A stretch of 64,000 nt of DNA from NCBI RefSeq assembly GCF_029867415.1, contig NW_026705004.1, positions 852,001 through 916,000 of the forward strand. The letters are read 5' to 3'. Within the stretch, counting starts at the first letter, position 1; each line of letters opens with the position of its first letter. Below are positions 10,994 to 22,400 of this stretch, one piece after another. The notes beneath the pieces were generated by a model. That model did not search any database and was not told the DNA's origin. It saw nothing but the letters and a program-made list of their open reading frames with translations. The position numbers and the translations under genes are program-made. The DNA is from Vicia villosa. Lineage: Eukaryota > Streptophyta > Magnoliopsida > Fabales > Fabaceae.

Positions 10994-11136
10994 CTAAGTT
11001 GAAAACCCGAAAGGGCGGCTTAGGCAAAAAAGAGCGTCTCGGTGGATTGAAAACCCGAAAGGGCGGTCCAGGCAAAAATTAGAGACATAAACAGAATAAA
11101 ATACCCGGTGGACTGAAAACCCGAAAGGGCGGTCCA
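10994..11136 (+). ncRNA. Three-copy nested hairpin just after integrase
   Basis: Three units at 10994-11023, 11043-11070 and 11109-11136 share gaaaacccgaaagggcgg. Each folds into an inner CCC-GAAA-GGG tetraloop stem and an outer stem: CTAAG with CTTAG in copy 1, TGGA(T/C) with (G)TCCA in copies 2 and 3. Outer pairs change together (A-T to G-C twice, G-C to A-T once, T-G to C-G once), so pairing is kept while sequence changes. Function unknown; it would lie in the 3' UTR of the genomic RNA. Confidence 0.65.
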
Positions 11137-12172
11137 GGCAAAAGTTTGGGATTCATGGCAAGTAACTACATCAGACAAGACTTGATCATCAGCAGTCATC
11201 TGTTTATCATAAAGAAGTTCAGCATATTTCAACGGAAGCCTTTGCTTAGGAATTCCAAGTTGAGAGAGAGGATGGGGTCATTACATTTCAATGTACCTTT
11301 TCCACAAAATTACCACTTTCCAAACTTTGTAATAATCCATGGGGTCTCGCCTTTTGCAGGCTACCATTCTATTAAAAAAGTTTGAGCCTTTACCTTTTAT
11401 TGGCAATCTTATTTCTTTCATATCTCTCAAAATGTCATTTATTGTTGATAGTAATTGTTGAAACAAAAAGAAAATTGACTTCAACAAAATCCTTTTTTGA
11501 AATATATAAAAGGAAGTTTTACTTTGATTCATGAAGTGCAGTACAAGGAATGGATATGTTGATATATTCATATGCAAAAAAAAGAAGAAGAATGTGTTCC
11601 ACTCAAGGCACCTTTGGCCTGGTTCGAATATGGTGTAGAACTCAAATGTTTTTGTTCTCTCAGCTCCAATGTTCCCTAGTGTTGGGGTAGCATTTATTCT
11701 GAAGCCATCAAAAGATTGTTATAGCAGTTTCTGCTCTGGTGTTCAGCTTGAGACATGCTTGATTATGTTATTTTCGTACTCCGTCTCTTGAGTTAATTCT
11801 TGTGCTAAGTTTTGGCAGCATATGCATCATTAACATGCATCAAAAATAGTCATACATTCACATTTGATATCATGAAGTTTACTGTCAAACAGATTGCTCT
11901 TTCATTTAGAGTGTCTTAAGCAGAAAAAGCTCATTTTCCTTGAAAATTCCCACTGAATTTGTTTCTAGGTGGATAGTATGTTTCAGGTATTCTGTTCAAA
12001 TGTCTATGAACAGAAGACTAGTGAGTTCCTCCCTCACTTAGTCCAGTCTTTTTGGCAGCTTCTTTCCATTTGGTCATGGATTGAATTTTGGTTACTGGAC
12101 GATGAATATTGATATTATGCATTTGTGTTTGCATCCTCAAATCAATGAAAAGAGTATTATTGATTGCTCTTC
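11137..12172 (+). other. Ogre-1 3' UTR, unique part
   Basis: AT-rich non-coding sequence between the hairpins and the tandem array. I see no ORF with a recognisable product. Confidence 0.6.
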
Positions 12173-13215
12173 ATCGTCAGTGGTACGGCGGTACATCTCT
12201 TTCATCGTCAGTGGTACGTCGATGAATTATCTCTTTTATATCATCAGTGGTACGGTAGTATATCTCTTCATACCTTCAGTGGAACGTTGGTATGTGTTTA
12301 TCGTCAGTGGTACGGCGGTACATCTCTTTCATCGCCAATGGTACGTCGATGAATTATCTCTTTTTATATCATCATTGGTACGGTGGTATATCTCTTCATG
12401 CCTTTAGTGGAACGTTGGTATGTGTTATCGTCAGTGGTACGGTGGTACATCTCTTTCATCGTCAGTGGTACGTCGATGAATTATCTCTTTTATATCATCA
12501 GTGTTACGGTGGTATATCTCTTCATGCCTTCAGTGGAACGTTGGTATGTGTTATCGTCAGTGGTACGGCGGTACATCTCTTTCATCGTCAGTGGTACGTC
12601 GATGAGTTATCTCTTTTTATATCATCAGTGGTACGGTGGTATATCTCTTCATGCCTTCAGTGGAACGTTGGTATGTGTTATCGTCAGTGGTACGGCGGTA
12701 CATCTCTTTCATCGTCAGTGGTACGTCGATGAGTTATCTCTTTTATATCATCAGTGGTATGGTGGTATATCCCTTCATACCTTCAGTGGAACGTTGGTAT
12801 GTGTTTATCGTCAGTGGTACGGCGGTACATCTCTTTCATCGTCAGTGGTACGTCGATGAATTATCTCTTTTTATATCATCAGTGGTACGGTGGTATATCT
12901 CTTCATGCCTTCAGTGGAACGTGGGTATGCGTTATCGTCAGTGGTACGGCGGTACATCTCTTTCATCGTCAGTGGTACGTCGATGAATTATCTCTTTTAT
13001 ATCGTCAGTGGTACGGCAGTACATCTCTTTCATCGTCAGTGGTACGGCGGTACATCTCTTTCATCGTCAGTGGTACGTCGATGAATTATCTCTTTTTATA
13101 TCATCAGTGGTACGGTGGTATATCTCTTCATACCTTCAGTGGAACGTTGGTATGTGTTTATCGTCAATGGTACGGCGGTACATCTCTTCATGTCATCAGT
13201 GGTACGATGGTGTGT
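12173..13215 (+). repeat. Tandem array, ~127-bp higher-order unit, in the Ogre-1 3' UTR
   Basis: About seven to eight units. The marker ttcagtggaacg recurs at about 12275, 12403, 12529, 12656, 12782, 12910 and 13135. Each unit is built of four subunits of roughly 26-36 bp sharing the core TCAGTGGTACG, so this is a repeat of repeats. The last interval is longer because extra subunits are present. ORFs run through it in all plus frames because the unit lacks stops; I do not treat them as genes. The 3' UTR of Ogre elements is known to be hypervariable and a source of satellite DNA. Confidence 0.92.
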
Positions 13216-13610
13216 GTCCTATTAACGGAAGATTGGCATTCTGATTCAGGATGCATACTTTCTCATCCCCAGTGAAAGAGGATGCCCCCTTTCTCACCTC
13301 CAGCAAAGGGTGATGCTCTAACCTCTCTAGTGTGAAATGTTTTCCCCAGAGAAGTTTCTTTTCCCACCAAAGTTTCGTCTCTCCAACAAAGTCTTGCCTT
13401 CCCCAGTGGAGTTCTGCCCGCAAGACATTTGTTTCCCCAGTGGAGTTTCTTTTCCTCCCCAGTGTTGTCATGTTTCATCCTCATCATATGCATTCATTAG
13501 GCATGGCATAGCATCTTAGGTTCAAAAATTATGTTCTATATATTTAAGTCTCTTCGATTTCGTCAAAACGAAGATTTACAATCATCGTATCTCCGAATCG
13601 AAGAAACTTA
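13216..13610 (+). other. Ogre-1 3' UTR segment with scattered CCCCAGTG motifs
   Basis: Between the array and the PPT, ccccagtg recurs at irregular spacing (about 13267, 13404, 13435 and 13457), resembling decayed repeats. No gene. Confidence 0.5.
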
Positions 13611-13622
13611 AATAGGGGCATC
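13611..13622 (+). other. Polypurine tract of Ogre-1
   Basis: aataggggcatc immediately precedes the 3' LTR start TGTCATACCCC. The same motif precedes the Ogre-3 LTR at 43940-43951. It primes plus-strand DNA synthesis. Confidence 0.85.
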
Positions 13623-13884
13623 TGTCATACCCCAACTTTTGACCCTAAGATCATATATCAATGGCATTCAATCGTCAATCAAGAGCACTATTATGAAGCT
13701 TTATCTGTGATACTGTGATCATCTCTGAGGGGAACCATCAAGCACCAATGATTGTTTATCTTGTATGCATATTATACTAACCCAAATACCAAAAATATTG
13801 CTTTGTTTCTTTGTAGGCTTTTGTTTTGTAGGTACCAAGCCAAGACATGCAATAAACAAGGCATTTTTCATATTTTGGACTGAT

Positions 13885-14064
13885 GAAATCGATTTCCCTA
13901 CTGGGTAAATCGATTTCCCTGCAGCAATCTTCAACAAAATCACATTCTGGACAGCATGAAATCGATTTCCCTCTTGGGTAAATCGATTTCCCTAGTGTAT
14001 TTTGCGCCAAATTCTCTTCTGGAACAGAGTGAAATCGATTTCACTCCTGGGGAAATCGATTTCC
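13885..14064 (+). promoter_or_regulatory. Palindrome cluster 1 upstream of the Ogre-1 TATA box
   Basis: Six copies of the palindrome AAATCGATTT (flanked G...CC) form three pairs: 13885/13906, 13958/13979, 14031/14052. Starts within a pair are 21-22 bp apart and pairs repeat every 73 bp. The cluster ends about 235 bp before the TATA box, consistent with a promoter-proximal element. The binding factor is unknown. Confidence 0.7.
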
Positions 14065-14297
14065 ATGGGGCGAAATTCAAAAAAAATAGAGAGGGAAGCT
14101 TGACATCAATTTGGCACTTTTTTTTTCTTCTTTGATCATTTTTGTTACTTTATCAATTTTCCACCTCATCAAAATTAACTCCTTCATTAAACCCACTTAA
14201 ACCTCATTTTACCATTTAAATTCCACTTAAACACCAATTAACCACAAATTAATTACCAAACACAAAAAGACCAATTTGCCACTACTCTTGCTCCAAT

Positions 14298-14308
14298 TCT
14301 ATAAATAG
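14298..14308 (+). promoter_or_regulatory. TATA box of the Ogre-1 LTR promoter
   Basis: TCTATAAATAG followed by pyrimidine-rich sequence, about 675 bp into the LTR. Closely similar boxes occur in other LTRs here (45482, 60081, and minus-strand at 22031 and 52711). Confidence 0.7.
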
Positions 14309-14756
14309 AGACCTCTACTCTCTCATTTCTCAAGCTTGGAGAGCCAAAAAATTGCTTGCAAATTCATTTCTCACCCTTTCCAAAACCCTCACCCAAAGTT
14401 CATTTTCATAAGATTAGTGAGATTCACATTGAATCTTGCTAATTTTGAACTAAACCTTCTACATTTCTCTCTTTGCTTTGCTTGTTCATCTCCAAATTTG
14501 AAGGATCTACACACTTTGTGCTTGTTCTTGAAGTTACTTCAACATTTGTTTCAAGAATTGGTAAATTCCTAAACTCTAAGATGTAGATCTTTGTTGCTTG
14601 TGTTCAATGCATCTTTGATGCTATATTGGTCATATTTGATGGTGAATTGATGGAAATTTCGTGCTCAAGTTGATGTGTGATCATAAGGTGTTTGTATATT
14701 TGTTCAAATCAAGTTTCATGCCTTTAAATGATGTTTTTGCTGAAATTTACACTGAT

Positions 14757-14863
14757 GAAATCGATTTCCTTAAGGCTGAAATCGATTTCCTGCTGAACGT
14801 AACTTGTTTTTTTTGAAAACTGCACTATGGAAATCGATTTCCCCCTGCATGAAATCGATTTCC
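14757..14863 (+). promoter_or_regulatory. Palindrome cluster 2 downstream of the Ogre-1 TATA box
   Basis: Four more AAATCGATTT copies in two pairs, 14757/14778 and 14829/14851. The 21-22 bp and ~72 bp spacings match cluster 1. This cluster would be transcribed, where each pair could also fold into a hairpin. Confidence 0.65.
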
Positions 14864-14928
14864 TGCTGGCAGAATGTGGTTTTTTGCCTTTTTTTATGCT
14901 TGTTTTGGTTTCCTACTTCCTCCACTTA

Positions 14929-15130
14929 ATTAATATCATTGGATCTAGGATGTTGATAGGTTTGAAATGACCTAATCCATAATATTAGATGAATGATATT
15001 AATGATAGTGTGAGTTGATTATCTTTTGTGAATTTTATTCTTCTTCCTCCATTTCATTAATATCATTGGATCTAGGATGTTGATAGGTTTGAAAGGACCA
15101 AATCCATAATATTAGATGAATGATATTAAT
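14929..15130 (+). repeat. Tandemly duplicated 75-nt inverted repeat in the Ogre-1 LTR
   Basis: Copies at 14929-15003 and 15056-15130 (period 127 bp) begin ATTAATATCATT and end in its perfect complement AATGATATTAAT. An inner ATCTA/TAGAT stem is kept in both. The loops differ by a few bases. It lies downstream of the TATA box and would be in RNA. Confidence 0.75.
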
Positions 15131-17500
15131 GATAATGTGAGTTGATTTTACTTTATGCATTTTATCTTCTTCTTCTCCTTTTTTTCTTTTGATCGAAGAA
15201 AGTCTTAACACTTTGAGAATTCTTATGGATTCTTAGTAAAGACTAGATCGTTACCTATTTTCTTTTCGTGCGGTATTGCTTTCGGAGAATGATCTACATA
15301 TCATTTCTCTCGCATGCATTAGCACATAAAGTTTTGACCGGCCTCGTTGTAGGGTGATTTCTACATAAATCACTTGGCGATCTGCTTAACATAGCGCAAT
15401 ATTTTGTGTCCCGAATAAAAAAGATCAAATATGGAAGAGAATTGTATGTGGTTGATTTAAGACTTATGGAAATTTATCGTGTCGTCGCAATGATTTTATC
15501 AAGCTTCTGATAAAGTTCCATTGAATTTAAATCCGAGAACATCCTTCACTCACCATCGATCTTTCTTACTAACTTTGATAACATACTTGACAAGTTTCAA
15601 GATGGTTATCTTTAACATCTAACAACTAACTTTAATTTCCGCACTTTACTATACCGTTCTTTATATTTCTCGCTTTATTGCTTTATTTTATCATTTCATC
15701 ATGTTTATGTTTCCGCTATTTTCTCTTTGTCCATTTGGACGTTTATATTCCGCTATTTTCTCTTTGTCCATTTGGACGCTATGTTTATGTTTCCGCTATT
15801 TTCTTTTTGTCCACTTGGACCATACTTTACTTTTATGCTAAAACACTAATAAATAACCAAAATCTAAAAAACTCTTAAGGCTCTCTTTTGGACTATTGGT
15901 TACTATCCCTAGCATTTTGGAGACTCGGACTTATGGACTTAAGACCTCTGGACTCTCATTCTGTTATTACTCTGTGATTATTCTGTCTGTCTGGCATTGG
16001 ATTGTTATCTGTTTGTGTATGCAGGTATTTCCTTGAAAGTCCTTGATGGTTAATTCCAAGGCATTGAGATAAGGATTTTACCCGAAAACAGCCGTTACTC
16101 TGCCCGATTTTTGTCAGAATTTTAATGTGCTTAATGCAAAGTGGTGCTAAGACAATAAGTTCATCTGGATCCCCAAGTGATAATGTTGGTTTAGTATTGA
16201 TAAGTCCAAAGGAAGGGAAATCTACCTTGACTCACAATGTCAAGTGTTGGCTTCTTATTTCGGTTAGACCGTTTCTTTCCTTAGCTTTTATTTTACGCAA
16301 TAGGATAGCCTCTTCATCTCCTCCCACTTCTTAGATTTTCAAAATCTTCTCCCTTTTTCAAAAACCTTCTTATGTTTGCAAATCTTTTCAAAACCTTTTT
16401 CTTAAAAAATATCTTTTGCCCTTAGTGGCCCCTTTTTTTCAAAAGTTTAGACACTGTTAATTGTCGAAACGAGTGGTTATACCCCACGATTTTGAAATTG
16501 ATTGATATAATGAGATCTTTTCCGCGTGAGAGAGCTAGTGGCATACTCGTTGATTTTATCCGAGTTGGAGCCCTTCTTTCATTAGCGATGCAAAGAACTC
16601 GTTTGTTCTCATGCTCAAGATAAATGGCTGAGTATTTCTCTCTAACGATGATAAAGTGTTTATTCGTTTTAAAAATGTTTTCCCTTTTAAGAGGAACTAC
16701 ATTAGCTCTGACTTCTCCATTGCACCGAGGAGGTATGTAGGCACAAAGCTTAACGCTTTGCCGAGCTTATTTTAAAAATAAAACAAACCCTTTTTTAGCA
16801 CACACGACACAGATTTTCAAAAAGGTTCCTGTGGAATACCACAGATATGAGGGGTGCTTTAAACCTTCCCCTCATATAATCAACACCCGAACCTGAGTTC
16901 TCTTTCTTGTTTTAAAAACAAAACTTTGGGTTTTTCGTTCTTTTCCCTTTTCCTTTGAAAAAATAAAGCGCGGTGGCGATTTCAAATGAAATATTGATTC
17001 GAGTCAATCTTATGGCTTCGATATCAGATTTTCCCCGCTACAACAGCCAAATTATCTGAGAACTACCCAGCCCCAGGTTATGATCAAGGTTTTTAATTAG
17101 TACAAGAATGAAACTTCTACTTCTTAAGCTCAAAGGGGTTGACGAGGGATTAACATCCTTATATCTCCGCTGTTTGGGAATTTGAAACAATGCCTGTACA
17201 TCGTCAACATAGTCCGTTCAAAAGCATACTGTATGAGGTTGCGGTATCATTTTCGTCATCCTCCCTTAAAAGGTTCACAGCTTTAGCGAGAGTTAAATAT
17301 CACAAAACATATGCAAAGTAAAGATGCAATTTAAAATGAGTGATAGCGAAATAATTTATTCAAGACAAACATATGCAATGCACTAATGATGATTATTAAA
17401 ACAAATAATGTCTATCATGAGTCAAATGTTTAAACAAACAGAAAAGAAAATTGCAAATGAAAGTAGATCTAATGATCCCAAAAGTTCGTCCGTCTAGACG

Positions 17501-17767
17501 TCAATCAATCTTGTCATGACTAGGCATAGGAGCGGTGATCACCACAGGAGTTTCAGGAGGGTTGAATTTGATTTCTCCGTCATTGATCAGATCTTGAATC
17601 TTATTCTTCAATGTCCAGCAATTGTTTGTGTAATGTCCAGGAATGTTGGAATGGTACGCGCACCTCGCATTGAGTTTATGGCCAGAGGTGTTAGAATTCT
17701 TAGGAGCATCCCTCAGAGTAATCAATCTGATCTTCAACGGATGTTGTAATGTTTGAGACGACGACAT
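17501..17767 (-). pseudogene. gag: Ogre-2 gag C-terminal fragment
   Basis: The ORF reads CAYHSNIPGHYTNNC followed by WTLKNKIQDLINDGEI and ends in NPPETPVVITAPMP, the standard end of an Ogre/Tat gag with its His-containing zinc motif. The ~90-aa piece has no gag capsid domain upstream: tandem repeats and leader sequence occur where it should be. The N-terminal gag region is therefore deleted or rearranged. Confidence 0.75.
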
Positions 17768-17839
17768 TTGATTTGGGTGAATTGGCGCTTAGGTGCATCT
17801 GGCTTGCGTCGTTGTTGTGGAACTGGTGTAGAGATTCAG

Positions 17840-18290
17840 AGTATCCGGGGTTCGAGCTTCCGGAATGTGTATTTGATAAGAATGTTTTAGAATGTCCGGG
17901 GTTCGAGCTTCCGGAATGTATATCTGATTGGAATGTTTCAGAAGTCTGGGGGTCAAGCTTCCAGAATGTTCATCTGATTGGAACTTTCAGAATGTCCAGG
18001 GTTCGAGCTTCCGGAATGTATATCTGATTGGAATGTTTCAGAAGTCTGGGGGTCAAGCTTCCAGAATGTTCATCTGATTAGAACTTTCAGAATGTCCGGG
18101 GTTCGAGCTTCCGGAATGTATATCTGATTGGAATGTTTCAGAAGTCTGGGGGTCAAGCTTCCAGAATGTTCATTTGATTGGAACTTTCAGAATGTCCGAG
18201 GTTCGAACTTCCGGAATGTATATCTGATTGGAATGTTTCAGAAGTCTGGGGGTCAAGCTTCCAGAATGTTCATCTGATTAGGATTGATTT
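17840..18290 (-). repeat. 100-bp tandem repeat (two ~50-bp halves) in Ogre-2
   Basis: The marker gttcgagctt recurs at 17901, 18001 and 18101, with a one-base variant at 18201. Each 100-bp unit holds two diverged halves: one with tccggggttcgagcttccgg, the other with tctgggggtcaagcttccag. A partial unit starts at 17850. The region is non-coding on both strands as far as I can tell. Confidence 0.9.
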
Positions 18291-19462
18291 GTTGATGGTA
18301 TTTTTCTGACCAGTTGGTCGACCTGAAAGGAAAACTTAGTTTTATGTGATGTTATGAATGCAAATGCAATCTTTTCAAGGATCTTTAGGGATTTAGTTAG
18401 CAACATTAAAAAATAGTTTGGTCGCGTCTTTGTCTGAAGAATTCTGACTTTTGTTTTTGAATGTCTTTCTTTGAGAATCAAGCTCACGATATCCAGTGGG
18501 TCATAGCCTCTGATTCGGGATACTTGTACTTTTGAATTTGAGAGCATATGGCTAGAGAAAAATAAATCCTCTTGCCCCTTGATAGGTACAGCGTCTCTGA
18601 ATTGGAAGGTATGTGGCGAGAGGAAAGTAAATCCTCTTGCGCCTTGATAAGAGTTCAGTCCTTGATAAGAGCACCTGAAATTGTACGCCCTAAATTCCTA
18701 AGATCCTTGAAAGGGTTAGTAAACATGCAATGTTATGAGGTCATGATGTCATGAATGTTATGCGAATGCAGTGCATTAGGCATAGTGTGAGATAGTAAGG
18801 ACAAATAAGTCCTTTGAACAAAACCTGCAAGGGAACGAAGGTTAGTAGTGAACACAAACAAGTCACACAAGTCACACAACTTTTGGCTTAAGGCTTGCAT
18901 GGAGTCTGATCAGGTGTCCTTCCCAAGGGTATTTCTATGGATAAGGAGATTTCAGCAACGGGTTCTACCAAGTGACTCAGAATTGTCAGCCCCCTATAAA
19001 GCACCCTCGAACATGGTACATGCATACCACGCAATGATACTTTAGGAAGAAACCTATCTGAGCTGTAGTATCGGGTAGCGACCATAACTTGGCATGCACC
19101 AAGAATAGCCCTCCCACTACGTTCCTAAAAGTTAAGATGGGTTAAAGGTGACTAAAGGTCCTTGAGCTCCGACGCACCCAAAGATACATGCATAAACCTC
19201 TCTCATGCAAAAGAGGTACACAATAGCCAGTGGAAGCCTAACTCAAGCGCGAACTTCATTTTGACCAACCCCAAGCATGCACAAGGGGGGTCTCCATGAC
19301 TATGTCACTCCTAATCTTAAGTGTTCTTGAATCCGGGAATAGGATTCGTCCTTCATTTATTTCCCAAAACAGCCCTAAAAAAGAAAGCAAACAAAGCAAA
19401 CAATAGGAAACATTTAAGTGATTCCTAAACTTTTAAGGTAACCCCTCTTTTATAAGAAAATT
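18291..19462 (-). other. Ogre-2 5' leader with a short hairpin repeat
   Basis: Untranslated leader downstream of the PBS on the minus strand. At about 18553-18645 it holds two copies of an element whose minus-strand reading is CAAGAGGATTTA...TCCTCT, also found four times in Ogre-4 (63590-63850). No gene. Confidence 0.65.
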
Positions 19463-19463
19463 C

Positions 19464-19481
19464 TCCCCATCAGAGTCGCCA
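19464..19481 (-). other. Primer-binding site of Ogre-2
   Basis: The minus strand reads TGGCGACTCTGATGGGGA, four bases after the LTR end. It differs by one base from the Ogre-4 PBS. Confidence 0.85.
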
Positions 19482-19485
19482 GTTC

Positions 19486-22400
19486 TGTAATACGGTGAAC
19501 TGACTTTTTATCGGAATGTCGCGGTTAAGCAAGAGTCGCCACCGACTTTTATTTTATCCAAATTAATTAGAAAGGCTAAAAGAACAGGAAAAACCTTTTA
19601 AATAAAAACTGAGTTCGGGGGGTAATTATGCAAAGGGAAGGTGTAAGGCACCCTTTGCATCCATGGTTTTCCATGGGCTCTTAATTGCTTTGCTCTTTGT
19701 TTTCAGAAATGTAGAAGAAAAGAATATGGACTTTAGCTCGTAAATGAGCGTAGCCATTTTGAAGGTTTATGAGAAAGAATATGAAAAAGGTTTTAGAGCA
19801 AGGCAAAGCAATTAGGGGCAATTACCTGGTTATTTGATAAAAAGATTCTTTTAGCCTTTCAGGGTGAAAGGGTCTATCCATGCCATAAGAGGGCAGGAAG
19901 CCTTTCATTTGGAGGTTGAAGGGTCATCGAGAGTTCGTTCGCCACAAGACTGTCCCATGCCATAGAGAGGCAGGTAGTCTAAGGGAAGGATCAGAATAGC
20001 CCTTTTTTAGGCAGCCAGAGGATACCTCAACCTTTTCGTAGGCAACTTCCGAGGGTCGAGGTCATATTAGTGTATCGAAGGCAGCATCATTAGGGTCGTA
20101 TGACCTTTGTATTTATCGAGGCAGCATGGCTGAGGTATCCTCGTATTCGAGGGACATGGCTATTCTGCAAAAAACACAAGGCAACAAAGAGGTTACCCCA
20201 AAAGCGTGCGTGGGTGCAACAATCACGTGATTATATTCAGAAAATTATCTTGTAATTAATTGTTCTAAGTTGATTAGAGTCTTGCACTCCCTAAAATTAC
20301 TAACCACAGCAATTAATATTGATAATCAAAGCAATAAAGGGAAAGGGGAAAATGAAACCAGCGGGGGGAAAGGGAAATTGAAACCAGCAGGATAAACAGA
20401 TTAATAAGTTTAACACAAGTAATAATTGAGATCAGGGTTTAGGGTTACCGATATTCGAAGCTTTGACAACTGGTGAACCCTGAAAAAGTGGAAAAAATAG
20501 AAAGCAAAATAGGGTGAGTGCATTATCAGTTCGGAGGCAAACCTTGCTAACCCTAACAATAAAAGGATAACAAAATTTAAAATAAATAGATAAATAAATA
20601 GGTACTTAGCTTCGAATTTGATCTGATATGGTTGACAGTCGGAGGAAGCCTCGGGGTTAACCCTGAAAAATGGCAAAGGCCAAGGCAGAAAATAGATGTG
20701 AGCGTATGCGGAGTTCGAAAGGTAAACCTAAAAATAAAAGAAAACAAAATAGACTTTGAAATTTAATTGAATACTTAGCTTTGCATTTGACGTGGCGCAT
20801 AGTCGGAAGTCGTCTGATAATTACCCTGAAAAAGGAATGCACAAAAAAGTATTTTTTTTCAGTGTATAGCAAATTCTCGCAAACCCTGATTCGGGCGTAA
20901 ATTAAATAAAATTGGATTTAATTAATTATTGGTTTTCAACTTAATTAATTAAATCGATCAGAAATAAATTTTGAAAATTTTTTAAAAGGTCAAGATTTAT
21001 TTTTAATGAATTAATCGAAGTTAACTTGCTAATTTAAAACAATTTAACAATTTAAACTATTTTAAAACAAATAAAATAGAATCGAATAATCGATGATAAA
21101 ATAAAATAAAAAAAGTTTGTTAAAAAGTTTTTTTTTAGAGTTTTGTAAAAAGAGAAAATATTTATATAAAATTTATATATATAAATAAATAAATAAAAGA
21201 TTTTATGTAATTAAAAAGAAAAAGAAATTAGAAAACTTATCTTGTGATTCAGTGTGATCAGCTTCTGGGAGTCCATGGTGGGCTAGCAATTCCTGGACAT
21301 TAGATCTGTATCTGAGATAATCAGACGGTTGTACGATGAGGGTGCACGATGGGGCTCTTCAGGCAACGCGCGTGCGATGTTTGCGCGCCCAGCCCTGTTA
21401 TCTTCTTCCTCGTGGGTTTTTAGAAGACACAACACCTTCAGCCATGGTTCCATTGCGTTGCCATAGTTACCTTGCTTCAAATCCTGCGAATCTTTCATAA
21501 AAACGCATAAAAACATTCCAGATCACTTGTAAAGAATCTCACGAGTCCATTGGTTCTATTAATCGGACCGGAAATTGCTCCTAACCGAAAACCCCAATTT
21601 CGAACTCGTAAGACCTAGCCATGGTGAATGATGAAACCTGCAACGAAACTCCAATCAAAAGGCACAGGGAGCTTGCAAACAAATTTCTAAACATGAATAT
21701 ATACCCAAACACAATTTATGCCATGCGTATGAACGAATTCGAATTAAAAATTTCGAAGCCAAAACATGAACATTAGGATACGTTGGAATGCGCTTTGATC
21801 GATGAATACGGCTCAGTCACGTCCAGGAAGACCCAAGGAAGTAATTGCAACGCCTCCCCTAGTCTGAATCGATCTGGAATTTTATCTTTTCTCTCCTCTT
21901 GGTGCACGATTTTTCCAATGGTGGATAGGGCTCTGTTTTCGACTTTCCTCCTTGTGCACGGTTTTTCTGAGTTTGGGCAGAGCTTTCTTGCGGCAAAAAT
22001 CCTCTCCCTTTTTGGCATTTTAGAGTCATGTATTTATAAGAGATTCATTTAGGTTAACAAAACTAAACCAAATCTATATAATTCTTATGATTGAGGTTTG
22101 ATTTGAGATTCATATGAAATTTTGCTATTTTGGTCTCAATCAAATCTTCATCCAATTTCACACGCTTCATTTGCTGTCCAAGGCCAAGTCTTTAACTTCT
22201 AGAAGCATTTGAAATAACATTTATGATTTAATCCTTTTATTTTATTTTTTTAATAGTTTATTTCATGTTTACATGAATAAAATTCAAATAAACCTAAATA
22301 AATATCATAAAAATAACATAATGGATATAAAGAATTATTTTGATATCATGGGCTTGTTTAGAAGCCAAATGATGGGCCCATTAATCAAAAAATATCAAAT

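Larger units (their letters stand above)
1..17042 (+). mobile_element. Ogre-1, near-complete Ogre (Ty3/gypsy, Tat clade) retrotransposon
   Basis: The order is 5' LTR (first part outside the window), PBS, ORF1, gag, protease, intron, RT with two RNase H domains, integrase, repeat-rich 3' UTR, PPT and 3' LTR. An ORF upstream of gag, an intron between protease and RT, and LTRs of several kb are the recognised marks of Ogre. LTR bases 1-1450 match 15593-17042 at a constant offset of 15592, with about 13 mismatches counted by eye, so the insertion is recent. The coding region is damaged: a frameshift near 5938, a stop at 6283, a frameshift near 9630, and a lost catalytic residue in the second RNase H. 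It therefore looks non-autonomous now. The candidate 3' copy of the target-site duplication is acagc at 17043-17047; its partner lies outside the window. Confidence 0.93.
13623..17042 (+). repeat. Ogre-1 3' LTR (3420 bp)
   Basis: Starts TGTCATACCCCAACTTTTG and ends CCCCGCTACA. Its last 1450 bp match window bases 1-1450. It contains palindrome clusters (13885-14064, 14757-14863), a TATA box (14298) and two copies of a 75-nt inverted repeat (14929-15130). Confidence 0.93.

Noticed and set aside
12173..13215. CRISPR-like regular repeat pattern
   Set aside because: Units are contiguous tandem repeats with no unique spacers, in a plant retrotransposon.
12081..13275. Overlapping plus-strand ORFs of up to 173 aa in all three frames
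   Set aside because: They follow the tandem array whose unit happens to lack stops; the peptides are repeats of the same translated unit and have no start context or domain.
14929..15056. The 127-bp period of the LTR inverted-repeat duplication equals the 127-bp period of the 3' UTR array
   Set aside because: The sequences are unrelated, so I regard the equal length as coincidence.
17749..18027. Plus-strand ORF of 92 aa with repeated ECPGFELPEC-like peptide
   Set aside because: It is the translation of the 100-bp tandem repeat on the strand opposite to the element.
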